NCBI GenBank assembly: GCA_019307945.1
Contig: JAFDIS010000001.1
Span: forward strand, 1-64,000
DNA length: 64,000 nucleotides
Reading direction: 5' to 3'
Origin: Deltaproteobacteria bacterium
GTDB taxonomy: Bacteria; Desulfobacterota; DSM-4660; Desulfatiglandales; Desulfatiglandaceae
The notes beneath the pieces were generated by a model. That model ran no database searches, had not been told where the DNA came from, and saw nothing but the letters and a program-made list of their open reading frames with translations. Below, piece by piece: positions 9,088 through 19,727 of this stretch. The position numbers and the translations under genes are program-made. Every line of letters starts with the position of its first letter. Within the stretch, counting starts at the first letter, position 1.

Positions 9088-9629
9088 GGTTTTTCTCCAG
9101 TCGATTTGGGCTTTGGGGAGGCCTCTTTCCTCCTGCCTGCTACGGGCACCCAGTTCCGAATACGTCCCTTTTCCATGAGTACACGATCGTACTCCACGCG
9201 AACGATTCTGGCGCCGTCGGCCAATCGCGCTCCTTCCGGGTAAAACGTTCCATCCACCACGCAGAAACGCTGTTTTCCAGCGGAAAATGCCATGGTGATC
9301 AGATAATGAATCCTGGGTTTGAGAACGACCCTCTTTCCCCGGGCTCCAATCCGCGATTCACGCAGGGGTTCGTAACCGAACAGTTCCAGCCCGACGGTGG
9401 GGGACATGCCGGGCTTTGGGTATGCGATGGCGCCCATGCGCGCAGTAAGGCGTTCCATTTCATCGAGGACCTCCGGATCAGGGACTTTGATGGCAGCGAT
9501 CTGAACGACTGGTGCCGGGGGTGCGGGGCGCGCCCTGGGCTCGGATCTTTTCACCAGCATCCCCGTAACGACGATGCCCGATGAAATCAGGAGGGCGCAG
9601 GCCCAGAGGGGATAAAATTTTTTCTTCAT
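9084..9629 (-). CDS. MshK/PilP-like pilus accessory protein
   Basis: The 181-residue protein has an N-terminal membrane anchor (about 5–25, YPLWACALLISSGIVVTGMLV), a Pro/Ala linker and a small beta-rich C-terminal domain (about 85–165, with FCVVDGTFYPEGARLADGARIVRVEYDRVLMEKG). That pattern resembles PilP, GspC and MshK, periplasmic proteins that link the inner-membrane platform to the secretin. It lies just before mshL, where MshK is expected. Its start overlaps the upstream stop as ATGA and its own stop overlaps the secretin start. Sequence similarity is weak, so the name rests mainly on position and fold pattern. Confidence 0.65.
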   Translation of the reverse strand: MKKKFYPLWACALLISSGIVVTGMLVKRSEPRARPAPPAPVVQIAAIKVPDPEVLDEMERLTARMGAIAYPKPGMSPTVGLELFGYEPLRESRIGARGKRVVLKPRIHYLITMAFSAGKQRFCVVDGTFYPEGARLADGARIVRVEYDRVLMEKGRIRNWVPVAGRRKEASPKPKSTGEKP

Positions 9630-10906
9630 TTGATCCCCTTCTCAAGGCGCAGCAGAAACCGCGACCGGTTTATGGTGGTGTCAAATTCCTCGGTTTCCAC
9701 CTGGTAGCCCATTCTTCGCAACCCGCGGCACAGGCGCTGATACCCCTTGTAGGCGTTGAGAAACGGTGCCTGGATGCGGGCGTAGAGCTTCACTTCCACC
9801 CTTCCCTTCCCGTAGGAGGCCTCCAGCAGTTCAACCGCCATTCCATCCGGATGAAAACGGTCCAGATCGTCGAGTATCTCACCGAAAGAGGGGGCCTTTG
9901 CATAATCGTCCAGTTCACGGATGAAGCGGTAGATACCTTCGTATTCAACCGTCGGCACCGTCGCCGGGACGCCGATCCCGGCAAGGCGGGTCCGGGCTGA
10001 TCGGAGTTGGGCCCGAATTCTTTCCGATCGCGTCTCGGCCCAGAAGCCCGCCCCCAGGAGGACCAGGGCGGCCAGCAGGGCCGCTCCGTTCACAAAGGGT
10101 AATGCTTTCTTTCCGAGGAATGCGGTTTTCTCCGCTCGTCCTGAAACGGACATGCCGGACCGCAGGGTACGAACCGCCCCGAGAAATGAGACCGATGACG
10201 GCCGACCCTCGAAACGGACCGCCTCCCCTTCCAGGGCTTCCAGGTCCCAGGGTAAGTCTCCGGGCAGGCGGTCTTCCGAAACCGTGTCCACCCACGTGAT
10301 CGGCAGGACTCTTTTCACCTGGATCCGGTGATCCGACTCCGTATTTCGAATGTCCTCCCGTACCGTATGCCAGAGGGATTCGATCTGCTCGGGCCCCTCG
10401 TCAAAGGCGACGCAGCGATTTGAGTAATACGTGCGCTTCGGGGTCCCGATGACCATGTCCGCAAAGCGGCCGTGCTGGAACACGACGGCGCAAGGTCCTT
10501 TGGCGGCCGCCTTTTTCAGCACTCCGAACAGCACCGCGTAGAGGGGAAAAATCAGCATGGAGGCTTCCCTGCTCCTGGCATCCTCCAGGTATTGATAGTA
10601 TCGCCGCGTGGGAAGCGCAGTGTAGAAGATGTCCGTGGCCCGGGGACCCTTTTTCTTTTTCCAGTGCGTCACCACGGAGACCGGCTCGTCGAATTCCCCT
10701 GCTTCCTGAAGACTCTTGCGTACCATCACTTCCACATACTTGGGGGCCGATTCCACTGTGGCGGTCCTGCTCACGGATTCCCCGAAATCGGTAATAAACC
10801 AGCAGTCATCTTCGATCTCTTTGAGATCCACGATGCTCTCGATCTCGCGGCCTGTCACGCGGTAAAAGATGCCCGCCAATTCTATTACGAGGCTACGTTC
10901 CATCAT
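9626..10906 (-). CDS. MshI-like fused PilM/PilN-type pilus assembly protein
   Basis: The 426-residue protein has an N-terminal soluble half (about 1–265) that looks like a diverged actin-like PilM/GspL domain, with no clear phosphate-binding motif visible. One membrane helix follows (about 268–290, FVNGAALLAALVLLGAGFWA), then a coiled-coil and a PilN-like periplasmic domain (about 295–426) with GEILDDLDRFHPDGMAVELLEASYGKGRVEVKL. This PilM–PilN fusion is the architecture of MshI and GspL, which recruit the ATPase on the inner face and align the platform. The start (ATGATGG) overlaps the upstream stop by one base; either ATG is possible. Confidence 0.7.
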   Translation of the reverse strand: MMERSLVIELAGIFYRVTGREIESIVDLKEIEDDCWFITDFGESVSRTATVESAPKYVEVMVRKSLQEAGEFDEPVSVVTHWKKKKGPRATDIFYTALPTRRYYQYLEDARSREASMLIFPLYAVLFGVLKKAAAKGPCAVVFQHGRFADMVIGTPKRTYYSNRCVAFDEGPEQIESLWHTVREDIRNTESDHRIQVKRVLPITWVDTVSEDRLPGDLPWDLEALEGEAVRFEGRPSSVSFLGAVRTLRSGMSVSGRAEKTAFLGKKALPFVNGAALLAALVLLGAGFWAETRSERIRAQLRSARTRLAGIGVPATVPTVEYEGIYRFIRELDDYAKAPSFGEILDDLDRFHPDGMAVELLEASYGKGRVEVKLYARIQAPFLNAYKGYQRLCRGLRRMGYQVETEEFDTTINRSRFLLRLEKGIK

Positions 10907-11397
10907 TACTTGCGCCTGACCAGGAATGTGCCTTCCAATCCCAGCAGCACATCTCCCTCTTCTTCGGGGGTACCGGAACGAAGTTCCCTGTGACCCCCTT
11001 TGAATTGTTCCTTGCGCTCCTCATCAAAATCTTTCTTGATACGCAGAGAATGCGGCACGAAATAATACTCCGCCGTATTGACGGTCTGGCCGAGTATGCC
11101 CCGAAGCCGCTCGAAACTGACCGGCTTTTCGAGCCGTACACGGTATCTGTCCCACCGGCTTTCCTCCAGCCCAAGGGCCCTAGCCCGTTCCACAAAGGCA
11201 TGGGCCTTTTCCAAAATCCGCTGTTTGCGAAGTGCCTCGGCTCTGGTCCGCTCCATAATTCGGATCCGTGTTTTGACGCTCTCGAGCTCCGATGCGGCAT
11301 CTGCAAGGTTCCGTCGGGCTCTCACCGCCACATGGGCGGACCCCAGCAGCAAGACCACAAGGATAACGGCCGCAATGCTGTGAAACGATCTGGCGAT
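10906..11397 (-). CDS. MshJ/PilO-like pilus protein, possible non-canonical ATC start
   Basis: The frame encodes a short membrane-anchored coiled-coil protein of PilO/GspM/MshJ type: a hydrophobic segment, a helix (RARRNLADAASELESVKTRIRIMERTRAEAL) and a small C-terminal domain. The nearest standard start, GTG at 11358, would cut the membrane helix to about 12 residues (VLLLGSAHVAV). The frame is open further upstream, and a strong ribosome site AAGGAGGT lies 6–7 bases before an in-frame ATC at 11397. Starting there restores a normal N-terminus (ARSFHSIAAVILVVLLLGSAHVAV). Either an ATC start is used, a base is wrong in the sequence, or the shorter form is made. Position between pilin and the MshI-like gene supports the role. 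Confidence 0.6.
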   Translation of the reverse strand: MARSFHSIAAVILVVLLLGSAHVAVRARRNLADAASELESVKTRIRIMERTRAEALRKQRILEKAHAFVERARALGLEESRWDRYRVRLEKPVSFERLRGILGQTVNTAEYYFVPHSLRIKKDFDEERKEQFKGGHRELRSGTPEEEGDVLLGLEGTFLVRRK

Positions 11398-11458
11398 GGG
11401 TCCACCTCCTTCCTGCCATTTCCCCCGGAAGGCCCCTGAGAATTTGCGGTTTCGTATC

Positions 11459-12097
11459 TCAGAAACCCAGAATCAGCCTGGCGGCAAATACTGTTTGGCT
11501 CGTGGTGACATTGGGCCAGGCGATCCGGGGGCCCCCGTTTCCACTAACCGCAATAAAACTGCCCGCCGTACCATCCATCTCTTCATCCTTGATCCGATCA
11601 AAGGCGATTCCGAGTTCCGTGGGCATTCCCAGTATCTCGATACAGTTGTAATTGCTTGCAGTGCCGTCCGATCGTGACCGGAAAGAGATGGTCAGGGTGT
11701 ACTGCGTTCCGTTGGAAGCGGAATACCGCCGTGTGGCAGAACTCCCTGTGGGGCCCGGAGCAGGAGGATCCAGCCCAACCGCACGTAACTGGGCCTCCAG
11801 GTTGGCCAACGTGAGATCATTGGCGCACCTGCCGTCTCGAGTGCCGCTGTTATCGGGCGTATTGGTATCTCCCAGGATCCGTCCCGTTCGCTCGTAGTAG
11901 TTGACATAAGCCAATTCCCACGCACTCAGGAACTGGTTGTAGAGCTTTTTCTGCTCCGCGCTGCGAATCAGGTCTTTCCCTTTCACCACTGCACCAATGA
12001 TGATCCCGATGATGATGAGCACGATGGCCATTTCGATGAGAGTGAAACCCCTCTGACCCCCCATGCGCCCCCCCGTCCGGCTGAACTTTCCCGACAT
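11459..12097 (-). CDS. Type IV-like prepilin (MSHA-type pilin)
   Basis: This is the probable structural or priming pilin of the locus. It has a short leader, a class III prepilin cleavage site (QRG/FTLIEMAIVLIIIG) with Glu at +5, and the long hydrophobic N-terminal helix expected of pilins. A globular domain of about 160 residues follows; it contains an alpha-helical tail (KKLYNQFLSAWELAYVNYYERTG) and three cysteines. A strong ribosome site (AAGGAGG) precedes the ATG by 5–6 bases, and a sigma-54 type promoter lies about 35 bases further upstream. It is the first gene of the operon, separated from the next by some 60 bp, which would allow higher pilin expression than of the assembly genes. Whether it is the major pilin is not certain. 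Confidence 0.82.
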   Translation of the reverse strand: MSGKFSRTGGRMGGQRGFTLIEMAIVLIIIGIIIGAVVKGKDLIRSAEQKKLYNQFLSAWELAYVNYYERTGRILGDTNTPDNSGTRDGRCANDLTLANLEAQLRAVGLDPPAPGPTGSSATRRYSASNGTQYTLTISFRSRSDGTASNYNCIEILGMPTELGIAFDRIKDEEMDGTAGSFIAVSGNGGPRIAWPNVTTSQTVFAARLILGF

Positions 12098-12139
12098 GAT
12101 TTCCTCCTTACGGAATTATAGACAACTTCCACTCTTCTC

Positions 12140-12158
12140 AAAGCAATAGCCGTGCCGG
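12140..12158 (-). promoter_or_regulatory. Sigma-54 (-24/-12) promoter of the pilin operon
   Basis: Read on the minus strand the site is CCGGCACGGCTATTGCTTT. The GG of the -24 element (12156–12155) and the GC of the -12 element (12144–12143) are ten bases apart, and the flanks match GGCAC and TTGCT of the sigma-54 consensus. The transcript would begin near 12131 and give a leader of about 34 bases containing the pilin ribosome site. Pilin genes in several proteobacteria are sigma-54 dependent, so the location makes sense. An NtrC-type activator gene occurs in this window at 28431, but a link between them is not shown. Confidence 0.7.
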
Positions 12159-12525
12159 AGCGTTACCGATCGCGGATTTTCGGGGGCTCCATCACCTTTT
12201 CAGGGTCCTGCACGGGTAGGCGTAAGACATTCAAAAACATATATATTTCACCATTTTACCCTTTTTGACTGATTCACCCAAAACGCATTGCCACAGATAC
12301 CCGCCCGAACTTCAACCGGACCTTCACATGGTGCGGCAAGATCTTGTGATCGTCCGATAAGCGTCAATTTTTTAGGCACTTACGCCATAAACCTGACGAT
12401 TGAAGGTTACGCCGACACGCTGCTCTGATTTCCATTGATTTATTCGGGCGATGGGATTAGTAAATGATGGTCATTCAGTGAGGCGTACGCGATCCGGCCG
12501 GAACATCAAAATGTAAGGAGTTCAC
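12159..12525. other. Divergent intergenic region between pilin operon and plsB
   Basis: No gene is seen. An AT-rich block near 12235–12275 (AACATATATATTTCACC) may be an activator or IHF-type site for the sigma-54 promoter. A perfect 10-bp palindrome CAAGATCTTG is at 12337–12346. A weak sigma-70 like pair, TTGATT (12435–12440) and TAGTAA (12458–12463) with 17 bases between, could serve plsB. Confidence 0.35.
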
Positions 12526-15096
12526 TTGCCAGGCATGCAGCCGAAAACAAAAATTCCATATACCTGCGCTTTCGATTTCAAGCCGGGATTTTTTCTGACG
12601 GCATACCTCTACCGCCTTTTCAGGCACATGAAGTTCGGCCAGGACGTCTCTGAAGAACTCAGGCGCCTGCATAGGGACGGAACCCTGGTATATGCCGTCA
12701 AGTATGGAAGCAGGCTTGATTTTTTGTTATACCACTATCGGTTCCGGAGCGCACGGATTCCTCATCCCGCCATTGCTTTCGGATTGAATTTCTCTCCGCT
12801 CCTGCCCCTGTCGCATTTGTTTAAGGTCGCAAAAAGCCGCGTGTCTCATTATTTCAGAGGACAGGGCTTGCCCGGTCCCTATGAGAGCGGATACTTCAAG
12901 GAGGCCATCACCGCCGGGGTGCCGTTCCTTTTGCCGCTCGTAGATCCCAGGAGTTTCCGGCGGGAATTCGTTCACGAAGAAAAGGACAGCATTCTTTTTC
13001 TCCTGGAAACCCAAAAGGAGTCCGACCGGCCCATCTACCTCGTCCCTCAACTGGTCCTGTATAGGAGGGCGCCGGAACGGGACCCTTCGGCCCTCTCCAA
13101 CATTCTTTTCGGGGCCAAAGACAATGCCGGGCTCATCCGCAAGACGGCCCTTCTGCTCAGGTATCGCCGGGAGGCCTTCATCGATTTCGGAGCGCCCTTG
13201 GATCTGAAGGCGTACCTGGCGAATCAGCCGCCCGACAGGCCCCTGGAGGAGATGGCCTTTGAGATCCGTCACAGGCTCGTGGAGGCCATCGACGCGCAGA
13301 AACGTGTGGTACTGGGTCCCATACTGAAGTCACGCCAGCAGCTCAAGGAGATAGTACTGAAGGACCCGGAAATCACTCGAACCATCGACCGCCTTTCCAA
13401 GGGGGATCCCAAAAAGCGCAAGCAGACGCGGAAAAAGGCCGGTGATTACTTCGATGAGATCGCCGCCGATTACAACATCGCCTACGTCCAACTCTTCCAC
13501 CGTTCCCTCGGCTGGCTCTGGAACAGGATCTTCGAAGGAATCGACGTGGTGGGAACAGAACTGTCGGCCCTCAGGAATTGGGCTCGACACGGCACCATGA
13601 TCTATGTGCCCTCCCACAAGAGCCATGTGGATTATCTGGTCCTCAACGACATCCTTTACCGCAACAATCTCTACCTTCCCCGGATCGCGGCCGGGAAGAA
13701 CCTCGCTTTCTGGCCCATGGGACACATCTTCAGAAAATCCGGGGCCTTTTTCATACGGCGCTCTTTCCAGGGGGCGCGCCTCTACAGCAAAGTCTTTTCG
13801 CGATACATCAAGGCCCTGATCGAAGAAGGATACCCCATAGAATTTTTTCTCGAAGGGGGACGCAGTCGCAGCGGCAAACTGGTGCTTCCCAAGACCGGAT
13901 TCCTGAACCTCCTCGTACAGGCCTTCCGCGAGGGGGCTTGCGATGACCTGATCTTCGTGCCGGCAGCCATCACCTACGACCGAATTCTCGAGGAAAAGTC
14001 CATGCTCAAGGAAGTGGAAGGGGGCGAGAAGGAGTCGGAAAATCTCAAGCAAATCCTGGAAGCGAGACGCTTCCTGAAGCGAAAATATGGAAAAGTATAT
14101 ATCCGTTTCGGCACACCGGTACCCCTGAGGGAGTATCTGGCTTCATATGAAGGAGGGCACGGCCAGGCGGTAGACAACCTGGCATACCTCCTGGTCAAGG
14201 AGATCAACGGCGCCACCCTGGTCACGCCCCTGGCCCTGGTTGCTTCCGCAATTCTTTCGAAGCACCGGCGCGGTTTCAGTCAGTCCGAACTCACCGCCAC
14301 CGCGAAGGTTATCAAGGAATTCTTGAAAACCCAGGGAGCACCCATGGCCTCCACCTTGCAGGACACGAATCAGGCCGTCGCCGATACCCTGAATCTCCTT
14401 CAGAGTTGGAAGGTGGTGGATTTCCTGGAGGACATCGGAGGGTCGGAACGGTTCTACTTCGTTGAGGACGAAAAAAAGAAGGAACTCGAGTATTATAAGA
14501 ACAGCATTATTCACTTCTCCATCTCACATGCCTTTGTGGCCATCTCCCTGCTCGCAAGAGGCAAGGAGCCCGTGGCTGCGCCCACCCTGGAGACGGATTA
14601 TCGGTTCCTTCAAAACCTCCTCAGGTATGAGTTTCTTTTCGACACCGAAACGGATGTGGCCCTCACGGTTCGACGCTGTTTGAATTTTTTCATCGACTCG
14701 GCATGTATTGCGCCAGAACCCTCAGGAGCAATGAAACTCACCATGGTGGGCTTTGATCAGCTTCCCATCTGGGCCGCGCTGGTCAAGACCTTTCTGGAGG
14801 CCTACTGGATCGCCACGCGCGCTTTCCTGAAGCGCGAGGGAAAAGCCCGTAAACGGGCCGAACTGCTCAAGACCATGAACTACCAGGGTCGACAATTCCA
14901 CAAGCTCGGCCTGATCGACCACGTGGAGGCGGTTAGCCAGATCACGTTTCAAAATGCTTTCCAGCTCATCCACGAACAAATCCCCGGCCTGAAGACAAAA
15001 GATGAAAAGGCCCGGGCCTCGGCCCTCAAGGAACTGGGCGATCTGTCACAGCGCCTCTACGACCTCCTGAAGTATCCCCAGTGGGTGGGAGCTTAA
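12526..15096 (+). CDS. plsB: Glycerol-3-phosphate 1-O-acyltransferase
   Basis: This enzyme acylates the sn-1 position of glycerol 3-phosphate with acyl-CoA or acyl-ACP at the inner membrane, the first step of phospholipid synthesis. The protein has 856 residues, close to other PlsB proteins. It shows the four acyltransferase motifs in order: HKSHVDY (catalytic His and Asp, about 364–369), GAFFIRRSF, FFLEGGRSRSGK and FVPAAITYDR. The start is taken as TTG at 12526 because AAGGAG sits 5 bases before it; an ATG at 12535 is 14 bases from that site and less likely. It stands alone between divergent and convergent neighbours, so it is probably monocistronic. Confidence 0.93.
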   Translation: MPGMQPKTKIPYTCAFDFKPGFFLTAYLYRLFRHMKFGQDVSEELRRLHRDGTLVYAVKYGSRLDFLLYHYRFRSARIPHPAIAFGLNFSPLLPLSHLFKVAKSRVSHYFRGQGLPGPYESGYFKEAITAGVPFLLPLVDPRSFRREFVHEEKDSILFLLETQKESDRPIYLVPQLVLYRRAPERDPSALSNILFGAKDNAGLIRKTALLLRYRREAFIDFGAPLDLKAYLANQPPDRPLEEMAFEIRHRLVEAIDAQKRVVLGPILKSRQQLKEIVLKDPEITRTIDRLSKGDPKKRKQTRKKAGDYFDEIAADYNIAYVQLFHRSLGWLWNRIFEGIDVVGTELSALRNWARHGTMIYVPSHKSHVDYLVLNDILYRNNLYLPRIAAGKNLAFWPMGHIFRKSGAFFIRRSFQGARLYSKVFSRYIKALIEEGYPIEFFLEGGRSRSGKLVLPKTGFLNLLVQAFREGACDDLIFVPAAITYDRILEEKSMLKEVEGGEKESENLKQILEARRFLKRKYGKVYIRFGTPVPLREYLASYEGGHGQAVDNLAYLLVKEINGATLVTPLALVASAILSKHRRGFSQSELTATAKVIKEFLKTQGAPMASTLQDTNQAVADTLNLLQSWKVVDFLEDIGGSERFYFVEDEKKKELEYYKNSIIHFSISHAFVAISLLARGKEPVAAPTLETDYRFLQNLLRYEFLFDTETDVALTVRRCLNFFIDSACIAPEPSGAMKLTMVGFDQLPIWAALVKTFLEAYWIATRAFLKREGKARKRAELLKTMNYQGRQFHKLGLIDHVEAVSQITFQNAFQLIHEQIPGLKTKDEKARASALKELGDLSQRLYDLLKYPQWVGA

Positions 15097-15161
15097 GGAA
15101 CCCCTGCCCGGCCCGCCATTTACACGGTTTACCGCTTCCAGCTTCCGGGATCTCCGCCCCA

Positions 15162-17946
<2,785 letters not shown>

Positions 17947-17954
<8 letters not shown>

Positions 17955-18138
17955 GGCCTTTCCCTCCGTTTCCATTCCTTTTTCTCGCGTATTCAAAGAC
18001 ATAGGCAAGACCCAGCAGTACGGCCGCAAAAAGCATGACACGCCCGGGGGAAACCGATCCAAAGTAGACCCTGCAGGCCAGCAAGGAAAAGAGCACCGCG
18101 GCCACGAGCCGGATTGCGAACACTACGGTACGATTCAT
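17947..18138 (-). CDS. Small two-helix membrane protein upstream of ppdK
   Basis: The 63-residue frame begins MNRTVVFAIRLVAAVLF and has two hydrophobic helices (about 3–20 and 30–50) with a basic, glycine-rich C-terminus (YARKRNGNGGKGHA). The ATG at 18138 has GAGG about 11 bases upstream. The gene overlaps the ppdK start by 8 bp and contains its ribosome site, so both are likely on one transcript. I do not recognise a family. Hydrophobicity pattern and positive-inside charge make it a plausible real protein, but short length keeps confidence moderate. Confidence 0.55.
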
Positions 18139-18347
18139 ATGATGGCTATCCTCGCTATTATGGAGCGGTGTCCCCGCCCCCCCCGCCCCGGCAGGCGTTG
18201 GTCCCACACTTGAATATTGATCCTCAACATCTTGAAAGATAAGGCATCTTCAAGGGAACAACGAAACTCTTTCCGGAAAAGCGGCCATCGGGAATCAGGA
18301 CCGATTCGGCCTGATGGGGGCAGGCCCTGACGAGGCACGATCCGCCC

Positions 18348-18674
18348 TCACCTGCCCTCCGGCCTCCTGAAGGGAATGACCCTTCCCCCCGCGCCGCCCG
18401 ATTCCCGGTCGGATCGGGGCTCTTCCCGTCGTCTCGGCGGTCCAACCCTTTCCACTCCCTCGAGCCTCATGGGTCTCCCGCCCATGGTGAAGGGCTCTCC
18501 GTCTATATAGGCCTCGCGCAGGATCCAGGTGACCACCTGGGTGGGGATGGTCAACAGCAAGAGGGTAAGATGGTACCAGTCCTTCTTTACATCCGGTTCG
18601 ATGGCCTCAATCCGCCCATAGACGGCAGGCTTGTCCTCGTAATATACCAGGACGACCTCTCCGAGTTCGCGCAT
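18348..18674 (-). CDS. Conserved-looking hypothetical protein (108 aa)
   Basis: The protein starts MRELGEVVLVYYEDKPAVYGRIEAIEPDVKKDWYHLTLLLLTIPTQ, which reads like a compact beta-barrel fold, followed by WILREAYIDGEPFTMGGRPMRLEGVERV and a charged, Arg-rich disordered tail. There is no signal peptide, membrane helix or metal motif. It lies 35 bp downstream of an FmdB-type zinc-ribbon gene on the same strand, so the two are probably co-transcribed. No function can be assigned from sequence alone. Confidence 0.65.
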   Translation of the reverse strand: MRELGEVVLVYYEDKPAVYGRIEAIEPDVKKDWYHLTLLLLTIPTQVVTWILREAYIDGEPFTMGGRPMRLEGVERVGPPRRREEPRSDRESGGAGGRVIPFRRPEGR

Positions 18675-18708
18675 CAGCTTTCAGATCCTCACTCGTACCG
18701 GCGTGCCG

Positions 18709-19050
18709 TTACTCGGAATCCCTGAGAACGCTTCCCGGGTCGGTTCGGAGCTTTTCGACTTTCTCCTCGAAGCTGCTCCCGAGATCGATTCCCATTTGTT
18801 GTGCTCTTTTCTTTGCATGGAGCCCGATGTTTCGGCTGTCCCTGTAAAAACTTTCGTCCTGCTTGGCGGAAGGATCGTAAGAAGCGAGTCGATCCTGCTC
18901 CGAGATGTGATAAACCGTCCGTGATATCAACCTCTTCAACTGCTTTTCGCCGCACGCGGGACACCGCAGATCATTTTCCTCGTCCCGCTTCATGATGAGG
19001 GCCTGAAGCTGTCGACCGCACCTGAGGCATTCATATTCGAAAATGGGCAT
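18709..19050 (-). CDS. FmdB-family zinc-ribbon protein
   Basis: The N-terminus MPIFEYECLRCGRQLQALI with CxxC at residues 8–11 and a second CPAC at 30–33 is the FmdB/CxxC_CXXC_SSSS zinc-ribbon family, often annotated as putative regulatory protein. The 113 residues are longer than the ribbon alone; the rest (about 45–113) is a charged helical extension with ISEQDRLASYDPSAKQDESFYRDSRNIGLHAKKRAQQMG. The family has no settled function. It probably forms a small operon with the downstream 108-residue protein. Confidence 0.8.
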   Translation of the reverse strand: MPIFEYECLRCGRQLQALIMKRDEENDLRCPACGEKQLKRLISRTVYHISEQDRLASYDPSAKQDESFYRDSRNIGLHAKKRAQQMGIDLGSSFEEKVEKLRTDPGSVLRDSE

Positions 19051-19210
19051 GACGAATCTCCCTACCCTCCCTCAATTCTACGTGATTAAACCTCTGAAAA
19101 ACGGACATTCTCCCCCGATTTTTCGGTTTCGCCGGCTCCATGGTCGGCGAATCCGTCAGCGGCTAGTCCCCCTCGGTCAAAATGGAACATTCTTCAAAGG
19201 TGTGGTGGTG

Positions 19211-19405
19211 TCAATAAAAACGTTCCCGGTAGTTTCGGCACAGGTATCCGGGCGGCGTGGGGCATGCCCGTTCCGCCCAGTTGCCTTCCTCGTCCTCATG
19301 TTCGTCAAAGGTACAGACGTTGGAGAGCGCACCGGCCAAAAGCGCGGGCTCATTGTCTCCCCGCGCCACATAATACCGGCAGTTCCAGCAGCAATCCCTG
19401 GCCAT
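19211..19405 (-). CDS. Small cysteine-rich protein (64 aa)
   Basis: The frame MARDCCWNCRYYVARGDNEPALLAG…VCTFDEHEDEEGN…ACPTPPGYLCRNYRERFY has six cysteines in a spacing that could bind zinc or an iron-sulfur cluster (CC-x2-C, then three single Cys). GAGG lies about 12 bases before the ATG, a long but possible spacing. It is upstream of the FmdB-type gene on the same strand. The alternative frame over the same DNA has no such pattern. I cannot name it. Confidence 0.5.
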   Translation of the reverse strand: MARDCCWNCRYYVARGDNEPALLAGALSNVCTFDEHEDEEGNWAERACPTPPGYLCRNYRERFY

Positions 19406-19727
19406 CTTTCAGGATACCTCAAAGGCCTTGAAATTTCCCTCGTATTTCCCCTGGAGTATCATTCCGAACCGCAAAATTTCTGGAGGAACCTATCTTTTCA
19501 ATGTTATCGTAAATATTAATTTTATCAAAGATGGGCACTGTAATCAAGCCCCTAAATATAGGGCCCTCAAAGCAGAGCGCAATATTTTCCTTGACACTCA
19601 AACAGCCCTGTGGCATGTAAACTTTTTCACAAGATGGAAAAAAGGGGGCAGTGTGCGGTGTTGTTGCGTTGCCCCTTTTGCCTGGAGCGAAAATCGATCT
19701 TTTCCGAAAAGTCAGGAGTCTGGTCTC
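19406..19727. other. Divergent intergenic region before the hdrA cluster
   Basis: No gene is seen. The stretch is much more AT-rich than its neighbours (for example GTAAATATTAATTTTATC near 19510). It contains a small hairpin CCCTA/TAGGG (19550–19563). It is the likely promoter region for the hdrA–metF operon and for the minus-strand small genes. Confidence 0.5.
19591..19621 (+). promoter_or_regulatory. Candidate sigma-70 promoter for hdrA–mvhD–metV–metF
   Basis: A perfect -35 hexamer TTGACA (19591–19596) is followed, 19 bases later, by TGTAAA (19616–19621), a four-of-six match to the -10 box. The spacing is longer than ideal and no other good pair was seen. A transcript from here would have a leader of about 100 bases before the hdrA start at 19728. 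Confidence 0.35.

Noticed and set aside
17957-18062. Longer ppdK start at 18062
   Set aside because: The extension lies on top of the small membrane-protein frame and lacks family similarity; GGAGG precedes the ATG at 17954.
19428-19727. Extra 100 residues at the N-terminus of HdrA
   Set aside because: The DNA is AT-rich and promoter-like, and CAGGAG lies 9 bases before the ATG at 19728 where HdrA similarity begins.
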